Below, piece after piece: positions 1-4,293 of a stretch of 5,202 nucleotides of DNA; within the stretch, counting starts at the first letter, position 1, and every line of letters begins with the position of its first letter. Both the position numbers and the translations under genes were made by a program. The stretch is from Alphaproteobacteria bacterium. GTDB taxonomy: Bacteria > Pseudomonadota > Alphaproteobacteria > Rs-D84. Below the pieces are notes generated by a model, which was not told the DNA's origin, ran no database searches, and worked only from the letters and a program-made list of their open reading frames with translations. The stretch covers positions 1-5,202 of the forward strand of contig WQVP01000035.1 in NCBI GenBank assembly GCA_009785765.1, read 5' to 3'.

Positions 1-644
1 GCGATAATGATGACGTCGGGCTTGTTTTGTAGGGGCGCGTTGCATGCGCACGCGGGCGTATGCAATACGCCCCTACAATTATTAAAGTACTCTATGCCGG
101 CAATGACTTCACGTGCTGCGTTTTCGCCTTGGACGGTTGCGGGATATAATAAAACACGTACCGGAAAACGTTCACGCAATCTGTTTTGTATGTCATGAAA
201 TGCAGCGCCCGTGGGCGATGTTATAATTCCAATTGTTGTTGGAAATTTTGGCAATTGTTTTTTTCGTGCGCTGTCAAACAGGCCTTCAGCGGCAAGCTTT
301 TTCTTTCTGTCTTCCAACATTTTTAAAATTGCGCCGGCGCCCGCAACCTCTATTTCAGATACAATAATTTGATAATTTGATCGTGCGGGATAGGTTGTAA
401 ATTTACCTGTAATAATAACTTCCAGTCCATCCGCCAATTCAAATGAAACGGGCGTACCACGCCAAATTATAACACTGATTGCGGCACCCGAATCTTTGAT
501 TGTCATATAAGTATGGCCAGACGTCGCACGTGTTATTTGTGATAATTCCCCCTGAATCTTTATACGTGCAAACGCAGACTCTACAACACCTTTAAGCATT
601 TGCGAAGCATCAGACACCGAAAAAATATTTTCATTCATTTCCAT
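1..644 (-). CDS. xseA: Exodeoxyribonuclease VII large subunit, N-terminal part (3' end outside window)
   Basis: This is the large, catalytic subunit of exonuclease VII, which with XseB degrades single-stranded DNA into oligonucleotides in the cytoplasm. The 214 visible residues match the family from the start: an N-terminal OB-fold DNA-binding domain (about 8-105, with IKIQGELSQ, SGHTYMTIKD and SNYQIIVSEIE), then the start of the catalytic domain (LAAEGLFD about 117-124, IGIITSPTGAAFHDI 138-152, LLYPATVQGE 165-174). The frame stays open to the window edge, stopping just before the expected GRGGGS motif. The ATG at 644 lies 2 nt after the tsaD stop, so translation is probably coupled; an ATG at 638 is an equally plausible start. 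Residues 190-206 (CRGVLHTPACACNAPLQ) have no counterpart in the E. coli protein and are encoded by a palindromic repeat inserted in frame between the helix ending GIEYFNN and the strand KPDVIII. Confidence 0.95.
   Translation of the reverse strand, partial: MEMNENIFSVSDASQMLKGVVESAFARIKIQGELSQITRATSGHTYMTIKDSGAAISVIIWRGTPVSFELADGLEVIITGKFTTYPARSNYQIIVSEIEVAGAGAILKMLEDRKKKLAAEGLFDSARKKQLPKFPTTIGIITSPTGAAFHDIQNRLRERFPVRVLLYPATVQGENAAREVIAGIEYFNNCRGVLHTPACACNAPLQNKPDVIII
28..77 (-). repeat. 50-bp double-hairpin palindromic element, copy 1 (inside xseA)
   Basis: The element has perfect 10-bp inverted ends, TGTAGGGGCG and CGCCCCTACA. Inside are two tandem hairpins: the right one pairs gggcgtat with atacgccc around a gca loop; the left one is imperfect in this copy, with one mismatch and one wobble. 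It matches the tsaD copy (978-1027) at 46 of 50 positions, and the last 27 positions are identical. It is read through in xseA as codons 190-206. I see no clear target-site duplication. Confidence 0.92.
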
Positions 645-646
645 TT

Positions 647-1708
647 TTACAACTCTGTCAAAGACCATCTTGGACGGGGTGCCACGGGCGCATCCACAAT
701 TTTTCCAAGACGAAAATTTTCAATTCCGGCCCACGCAATCATCGCACCATTGTCTGTACATAAATCCATTGGCGGCGCAACAAATTTTAAACCGCTTTCA
801 TGCGCCAATTTTTCCAGACTGGAACGTATTGCCAAATTCTTTGCAACCCCGCCTGCGACGACAAGCGCCGTTGGTTTTTTATTTTTTGTTATATCAATTG
901 CATTTTGTAATCGGTTAATTATTACATCAACAACCGCCGATTGGAATGATGCACAGAAATTATTAACGAATTCGTTCTGTAGGGGCGCAATGCTTGCGCC
1001 CGCGGGCGTATGCAATACGCCCCTACATTTATCCAATATATTCCTTGCGCTTGTCTTCATTCCGCTGAACGAAAAATCACATCCTGGTTTATCACAAAGA
1101 GGTCGTGGAAATTTATATGTATTCGCATCACCAAGTTGTGCGGCGGCGTCAACAGCCGGGCCGCCAGGATACCCAAGTCCCAACATCTTTGCGACCTTGT
1201 CATAACATTCGCCCGCCGCATCATCAATTGTTGTACCAATTAATTCATAGTTGCCAACACCCATAACCAAAAGTATTTGCGTATGCCCGCCAGACGCCAA
1301 AAATAATAAATACGGGAATTCTATGTCTTCGGTTAAACGTGGCGTCAAAGCGTGCCCTTCCAAATGATTCACCGCAACCAATGGCTTGCCCGTTGAGTTT
1401 GCAATCCCGACAGCGCCCATCCATCCAACGATTACACCGCCGATCAGACCAGGGCCTGCCGTTGCCGCAATAACATCCATATCATCAATTGTTTTGCCTG
1501 CATCGGCCAGTGCACGCTCTATAACACTTTGAAGCGCAAGTATGTGGGAACGTGCGGCAAGCTCTGGCACAACGCCGCCAAACTTTGCATGTTCTTGTTC
1601 TTGTGAATAAATTATATGCGAAAGAATATTTTTATCAGAATCAACGACAGCGGCAGATGTTTCATCGCACGAACTTTCAATACCAAGGCACAATATTTTA
1701 TTTTTCAT
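647..1708 (-). CDS. tsaD: tRNA N6-threonylcarbamoyladenosine transferase TsaD, with an in-frame repeat insertion
   Basis: TsaD (Kae1/Gcp/YgjD family) transfers the threonylcarbamoyl group from TC-AMP to A37 of ANN-decoding tRNAs, acting with TsaB and TsaE in the cytoplasm; it is essential in most bacteria. The 353-residue product shows the family signatures in order: GIESSCDET (9-17), the metal-binding HLEGH (His115, His119), SGGHTQI (139-145), DDAAGECYDKVAKMLGLGYPGG (162-183), FSFSGMKT (212-219), AGGVAKN (285-291) and CTDNGAMIAWAG (317-328, Asp319 as metal ligand). Residues 228-244 (CRGVLHTPAGASIAPLQ) interrupt the variable segment after SGMKT and come from a 50-bp palindromic repeat. Without them the protein would be 336 residues, against 337 in E. 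coli, so the insertion accounts for the extra length. All catalytic motifs are intact, so it is probably functional. There is no strong Shine-Dalgarno sequence before the ATG at 1708. xseA follows after 2 nt. Confidence 0.98.
   Translation of the reverse strand: MKNKILCLGIESSCDETSAAVVDSDKNILSHIIYSQEQEHAKFGGVVPELAARSHILALQSVIERALADAGKTIDDMDVIAATAGPGLIGGVIVGWMGAVGIANSTGKPLVAVNHLEGHALTPRLTEDIEFPYLLFLASGGHTQILLVMGVGNYELIGTTIDDAAGECYDKVAKMLGLGYPGGPAVDAAAQLGDANTYKFPRPLCDKPGCDFSFSGMKTSARNILDKCRGVLHTPAGASIAPLQNEFVNNFCASFQSAVVDVIINRLQNAIDITKNKKPTALVVAGGVAKNLAIRSSLEKLAHESGLKFVAPPMDLCTDNGAMIAWAGIENFRLGKIVDAPVAPRPRWSLTEL
978..1027 (-). repeat. 50-bp double-hairpin palindromic element, copy 2 (inside tsaD)
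   Basis: Its ends are TGTAGGGGCG and CGCCCCTACA. The left hairpin is a perfect 8-bp stem (gggcgcaa / ttgcgccc, loop tgc) and the right one a perfect 8-bp stem (gggcgtat / atacgccc, loop gca), so the element can fold into two adjacent hairpins or one long cruciform on either strand. It is translated in the same frame and orientation as copy 1. Of the six frames only the two that read the terminal TAG are closed, so the element is inherently coding-compatible. Confidence 0.93.
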
Positions 1709-1720
1709 ATTTCATAATAA

Positions 1721-1746
1721 TGCGGGCGCATATATGCGCCCCTACA
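1721..1746 (-). repeat. Half copy of the palindromic element, intergenic upstream of tsaD
   Basis: This segment corresponds to the right half of the 50-bp element: gcgggcg, an inner palindrome, then cgcccctaca. The stem gggcgcat / atgcgccc is perfect with an at loop. The outer sequence is conserved while the stem tip differs from the two full copies in a compensated way (gcat/atgc in place of gtat/atac). It lies between the stop of the small membrane-protein gene and the tsaD start, so in that transcript it forms a hairpin 12 nt before the tsaD ATG and could affect tsaD translation. Confidence 0.8.
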
Positions 1747-1775
1747 CTAATCCCTAATCACTATCACTAATCCCT
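1747..1775. repeat. Heptamer tandem array A (CTAATCM unit)
   Basis: On the plus strand the units are ctaatcc, ctaatca, ctatca, ctaatcc, then ct, giving spacing 7-7-6-7. The array directly abuts the half palindrome ending at 1746. It covers the stop codon of the upstream small gene (TAG at 1769-1767), so the last residues of that protein are repeat-encoded. Confidence 0.8.
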
Positions 1776-2087
1776 GTTTTCCATATCACGCAATGCGATT
1801 CCTGCGGCGCAAAGGGCGGCGGCATCACGAATATTCATACGACCAGATTCAGGCAACGTTGCAATAGCATCAATGCATTCAACCATTAATTCTGTATTTT
1901 CACGAGAGCCTGTTAATATTTCCACAGCCGCAGCACGCCTGGCCTGCGTGGTTGTTTGCCAGTTGCGCAAATCAGATTCTTCCAGTGAAGCAGGCCGCAT
2001 CAAAAGCACAAAAAACGAAACCGCAACAATGAGAATCGCAACAATTCCAACCGCCATTTTAAAATTTTGTTTGATAAATTTTTTCAT
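1767..2087 (-). CDS. Small single-span membrane protein of unknown function
   Basis: The predicted product has 106 residues and I do not recognise a family. A basic N-terminus (MKKFIKQNFK) is followed by one hydrophobic segment at about residues 11-30 (MAVGIVAILIVAVSFFVLLM) and then a soluble, Ala-rich and mildly acidic tail with probable helices (RAAAVEILTGSRENTELMVECIDAIATL and MNIRDAAALCAAGIALRDME). This fits a signal-anchored protein with its C-terminus in the periplasm. The ATG at 2087 was chosen over a TTG at 2099 because a strong Shine-Dalgarno sequence, GGAGAG, sits 5 nt before it. The gene follows the palindromic element at 2106-2253 and precedes tsaD by 58 nt. Its last codons lie in heptamer array A. 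Support is moderate: good start signal, coherent protein, correct strand, but no recognised homologue. Confidence 0.68.
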   Translation of the reverse strand: MKKFIKQNFKMAVGIVAILIVAVSFFVLLMRPASLEESDLRNWQTTTQARRAAAVEILTGSRENTELMVECIDAIATLPESGRMNIRDAAALCAAGIALRDMENRD

Positions 2088-2105
2088 GATTCTCTCCAAA
2101 TTTTG

Positions 2106-2253
2106 CCTGCCCCCTTGGGGGCGGGATAGATTTTGTTAGCGAAGTATGAGTGTTACAAAATCTTGGGTGGGGGTAAATTGATACAATCTGGAATCACCCC
2201 CCACCCGTCACACTTCGCTGCGCTCGTGCGCCACCCGCCCCCAAGGGGGCAGG
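2106..2253. mobile_element. 148-bp MITE-like palindromic element
   Basis: The two ends are a perfect 20-bp inverted repeat (cctgcccccttgggggcggg at 2106-2125, its reverse complement at 2234-2253), extended outward by aatttt/aaaatt with one bulged base. Each arm also folds alone around its central CCCTTGGG. Nested inner pairs are agcgaagt (2138-2145) with acttcgct (2212-2219), and gggtgggggt (2165-2174) with accccccaccc (2196-2206). An alternative local hairpin pairs agattttgt (2128-2136) with acaaaatct (2155-2163). It has no coding potential I would support. It nearly fills the gap between the DUF2155 gene, which stops 5 nt away, and the small membrane-protein gene. No T-run follows an arm, so it is not a classical intrinsic terminator, though a structure this stable could slow transcription or protect the upstream mRNA end. 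Confidence 0.82.
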
Positions 2254-2258
2254 AAAAT

Positions 2259-2660
2259 TCACCTGCACTCTACCAGCCAGACGTCATATTCACTGTCCTG
2301 TAATGGGTTATCACCAGGGGCCGATGCCGTCATCCAGCCACTGAAAATCCGGTTATTTGCACGTGCGATTTCAATAAACATAAAATGATCTTCGGCCATA
2401 AATGGTTGCGTGGTCATGCATGCCCGCACTGTCATCCCAAGGCGTGAAAATGCAAAATCCCGGCCGACCGGAATCTCGTGCACAGACACACGAACCGACG
2501 GTTTATGAAGCACCCTTACAACAGCTATTTGATTTTCAATAAATTCATCAGAAGAGGTTGCAACAGATGCAACCGCAAAAAGCACAAAAAACACAGCAAA
2601 GAAACAGGTCAGCACATTGTGCTTTGTGAATTTTATTTGCTGTGTTTTATTATTTTTCAT
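2259..2660 (-). CDS. DUF2155 domain-containing secreted or envelope protein
   Basis: The 133-residue product carries a C-terminal DUF2155 domain (about 45-132), recognised from the order VxVHEIPVGRDFAF (58-71), LGMTVRACMTTQP (74-86), FMFIEI (93-98), IFSGWMTASAP (105-115) and YDVWLVEC (125-132). The function of DUF2155 is unknown; the family is typical of Alphaproteobacteria. The N-terminus has a basic region then a hydrophobic stretch (about 16-34, VLTCFFAVFFVLFAVASVA) that looks like a signal peptide with possible cleavage after SVA, so the domain is probably periplasmic. The ATG at 2660 lies 1 nt after the rplS stop, implying coupling with rplS. An in-frame ATG at 2678 would overlap rplS slightly; neither start has a clear Shine-Dalgarno sequence. 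From memory, this gene often sits near aat and accBC in alphaproteobacteria, so its place behind rplS is less usual. Confidence 0.9.
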   Translation of the reverse strand: MKNNKTQQIKFTKHNVLTCFFAVFFVLFAVASVATSSDEFIENQIAVVRVLHKPSVRVSVHEIPVGRDFAFSRLGMTVRACMTTQPFMAEDHFMFIEIARANNRIFSGWMTASAPGDNPLQDSEYDVWLVECR

Positions 2661-2661
2661 T

Positions 2662-3057
2662 TTATTTTTTTGCCGCATTTGCTTTTTTTTCAGCAGCAGT
2701 CGCAGCCAAATCTTCAACGATTCTTGCCTTTTTACCAGACAATGCACGAAGAAAGAAAAGCTTTGAACGGCGTACACGACCAATGCGAATTTTTTCAATA
2801 TATTCAAGCATTGGTGAATAAAGTGGGAATTTGCGCTCTACGCCAACGCCGTATGAATCTTTACGTACAGTAAATGCCGCATTTGTACCAGAGCCACTGC
2901 GTTCAATGCACACGCCTTCAAAAACCTGTGTACGGAATTTGTCGCCGTCTTTAATTTTTACACCGACTTTTAATGTGTCGCCAGCTTTGAAATTTGGAAT
3001 ATTTTTATCCAATTTTGCGATTTGTTCAGCTTCTATTTTTTTAATTATATTTGTCAT
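2662..3057 (-). CDS. rplS: 50S ribosomal protein L19
   Basis: L19 lies at the 30S-50S interface of the ribosome. The 131-residue product shows the whole family pattern: MTNIIKKIEAEQ at the start, FKAGDTLKVGVKI (23-35), VFEGVCIERSGSGTNAAFTVRK (45-66), GVGVERKFPLYSP (70-82) and IGRVRRSKLFFLR (92-104). The C-terminal tail after about residue 108 is Ala/Lys-rich, a common lineage extension. The ATG at 3057 was chosen because AAGTGAG lies about 7 nt before it and the sequence then begins like other L19 proteins; a GTG at 3069 would add four residues (MSKK). It lies downstream of trmD, the usual bacterial order, with 64 nt between them that hold heptamer array B. Confidence 0.98.
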   Translation of the reverse strand: MTNIIKKIEAEQIAKLDKNIPNFKAGDTLKVGVKIKDGDKFRTQVFEGVCIERSGSGTNAAFTVRKDSYGVGVERKFPLYSPMLEYIEKIRIGRVRRSKLFFLRALSGKKARIVEDLAATAAEKKANAAKK

Positions 3058-3110
3058 TTTTTTACTCACTTAGTTCTTCGTAAGTCGCAAGATAACATGA
3101 TGTCGTTTTG

Positions 3111-3133
3111 CGATTCACGATTCACGATTTACG
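3111..3133. repeat. Heptamer tandem array B (CGATTCA unit) across the trmD stop
   Basis: On the plus strand the units are cgattca, cgattca, cgattta, then cg, all spaced 7 bp. The trmD stop codon (TGA, 3124-3122) lies inside the second unit, so the final residues RKS and the stop are made of repeat sequence and the rest of the array is in the trmD-rplS spacer. Confidence 0.78.
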
Positions 3134-3823
3134 CTTTATTAAATCCGGACGCCTTTCTTTTGTTATCGCATCCGATTGTTGTTTCCGCCACACCTCTATA
3201 TTGCCGTGGTGTCCGGACAACAGGACTTCTGGGACACTTTGTCCACGCCATGTTGACGGGCGGGTATATAACGGCCATTCCAACCCCCCGATTTCAAAAC
3301 TTTCGTTGGCAAGAGTATCATCCCCGCCGTGTGCCACATTATCCATCAATCTGACGCAACTGTCAATAAAAACTTGTGCGGCGATTTCTCCGCCGGATAA
3401 TATATAGTCGCCAATGGAAATTTCTTCAATATTGTATTCATCTATGACCCGTTGATCTATGCCTTCGTACCGACCACACAGCAAAATCGTGGTTCGTGGT
3501 TCGTGGTCGTGGTTCGTCATAAATTCCCGTGCCATGGCCTGTGTCCAAACCCTTCCCCTTGGCGAAAAATATATAATCCTGGTTCCTGGTTCCTGTTCCT
3601 TTATACTATCAATCGCTTTTGCAATCGGTTCGGCCATCATGACCATTCCGGCGCCGCCGCCAAATTGTTCGTCATCCACAGTGCCACGTGCGTCCGTCGC
3701 AAAATCACGGATATTAACAACGTTTAAATCCCAAATGCCTGCGCTTAATGCACGGCCAACAATACCGCCGCCCAGCGTACCTGGGAACATATCTGGAAAA
3801 AGAGTTAATACATTAAATTTCAT
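3122..3823 (-). CDS. trmD: tRNA (guanine37-N1)-methyltransferase TrmD
   Basis: TrmD is the SPOUT-family enzyme that uses S-adenosylmethionine to make m1G37 in tRNAs, preventing +1 frameshifting; it acts as a homodimer in the cytoplasm. The 233-residue product has MKFNVLTLFPDMF at the start, DDEQFGGGAGMVM (50-62), and the trefoil-knot SAM-binding motifs YFSPRGR (85-91), LLCGRYEGIDQRV (114-126) and SIGDYILSGGE (136-146), then PLYTRP (185-190) and LLSGHHGNIEVWR (201-213). The position of the E. coli catalytic Asp169 (EDSF) reads NESF here (Glu174), a variant I believe is common in this lineage. Two heptamer arrays fall inside the gene: residues 103-112 (TNHDHEPRTT) lengthen the loop before the knot by about five residues against E. 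coli, and residues 75-82 (KEQEPGTR) form another variable loop. The C-terminus is shorter than in E. coli (255 aa) and ends within array B. AAGAAAGA precedes the ATG; the upstream gene ends 12 nt away. Confidence 0.98.
   Translation of the reverse strand: MKFNVLTLFPDMFPGTLGGGIVGRALSAGIWDLNVVNIRDFATDARGTVDDEQFGGGAGMVMMAEPIAKAIDSIKEQEPGTRIIYFSPRGRVWTQAMAREFMTNHDHEPRTTILLCGRYEGIDQRVIDEYNIEEISIGDYILSGGEIAAQVFIDSCVRLMDNVAHGGDDTLANESFEIGGLEWPLYTRPSTWRGQSVPEVLLSGHHGNIEVWRKQQSDAITKERRPDLIKRKS
3488..3517. repeat. Heptamer tandem array C (CGTGGTT unit) inside trmD
   Basis: On the plus strand the units are cgtggtt, cgtggtt, cgtggt, cgtggtt, then cgt, giving spacing 7-7-6-7 plus 3 for a total of 30 nt. 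The array coincides exactly with trmD codons 103-112. It encodes a His/Glu/Arg/Thr-rich loop just before the LLCGRYEG knot motif. Confidence 0.9.
3578..3600. repeat. Heptamer tandem array D (CCTGGTT unit) inside trmD
   Basis: On the plus strand the units are cctggtt, cctggtt, cctgtt, then cct, giving spacing 7-7-6. The array encodes most of trmD residues 75-82 (KEQEPGTR), the loop before the YFSPRGR knot strand. The unit resembles that of array C in its ggtt tail but is distinct. Confidence 0.85.
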
Positions 3824-3835
3824 ATCTATCTTTCT

Positions 3836-4288
3836 TTATTTGCAATGTTGGCATGCATCACATGCGTCAATGATATCTTGTTTTTTGGATTCATATAATT
3901 CAACCATTTCATCTGGCGTATAGTGTATCACTTTTTCTACGCCTTTGTCGCCTTTTTTTATTTCATTATCGTGATTTCTTTCACAGGACAAAAATATAGC
4001 GTCCAGGTTCTTTTGTTGAAACATTCCATTATGTCCAAAAATTTTTATAATTTTTGACAATGCAAAGCAGCCGCCTTGGTATGAATATGCATACTTTTTC
4101 GGCAAAGATGCGGAAAAATTATTAAGATTGTGTGCACCGGTTTCTATATGTTTAAAGCTTATCCCTTTGTCATTCTTAATCCGACACCCAAGCGTTAAAA
4201 ACAGGGTCTTTAAAGGCTTTGCCTTTCCTGGGACTTTCTGTCTGAACACAACCCTGGTATTTGGTGATTCATTTTTTATTTCGGTCAT
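3836..4288 (-). CDS. Hypothetical protein with a C-terminal CxxCxxC cluster
   Basis: The 150-residue product matches no family I can name. It has no signal peptide or membrane segment, a basic N-terminal third (TRVVFRQKVPGKAKPLKT), a central stretch with aromatic and Gly residues (KKYAYSYQGGCFALSKIIKIFG, 64-85), and an acidic helical C-terminus (TPDEMVELYESKKQDIIDACDACQHCK). Cys143, Cys146 and Cys149 form a terminal CxxCxxC that with His148 could bind metal; the other cysteines are at 35, 74 and 102. The start is well supported: the ATG at 4288 lies 5 nt after the stop of the preceding gene, whose final codons supply an AAAGG-type Shine-Dalgarno sequence, implying coupled translation. It ends 12 nt before trmD. 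Its strand, spacing and codon-like composition support a real gene; a function cannot be assigned. Confidence 0.75.
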   Translation of the reverse strand: MTEIKNESPNTRVVFRQKVPGKAKPLKTLFLTLGCRIKNDKGISFKHIETGAHNLNNFSASLPKKYAYSYQGGCFALSKIIKIFGHNGMFQQKNLDAIFLSCERNHDNEIKKGDKGVEKVIHYTPDEMVELYESKKQDIIDACDACQHCK

Positions 4289-4293
4289 TTTTA

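Noticed and set aside
366..381. Tandem aatttgat octamer in xseA
   Set aside because: Two copies only, within the conserved SNYQIIV segment of XseA, with no length change.
600..1205. 201-residue open frame on the plus strand opposite tsaD
   Set aside because: It is a shadow of tsaD: the opposite strand encodes an intact TsaD with all motifs, and the plus-strand translation resembles nothing known. It is open partly because the palindromic element is open on both strands.
1591..1605. Tandem gttctt hexamer within tsaD
   Set aside because: Only two copies, encoding SQEQEH at a position where E. coli TsaD has a segment of the same length, so codon coincidence is the simpler reading.
28..1775. 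CRISPR array
   Set aside because: The repeats are palindromic, widely and irregularly spaced, and lie inside or beside genes. There are no regular spacers and no cas genes.
2106..2125. Intrinsic terminator after the DUF2155 gene or before the small gene
   Set aside because: The hairpins are strong, but no T-run follows on the transcribed strand, so I describe the region as a repeat element only.
2661..2807. N-terminal extension of the DUF2155 protein up to a start at 2807
   Set aside because: The extra 49 residues are the out-of-frame reading of the rplS 3' end. The ATG at 2660 directly after the rplS stop gives a normal signal peptide and family-like length.
2478..2873. 131-residue open frame on the plus strand across DUF2155 and rplS
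   Set aside because: It crosses the junction of two well-supported minus-strand genes and has no protein-like features of its own.
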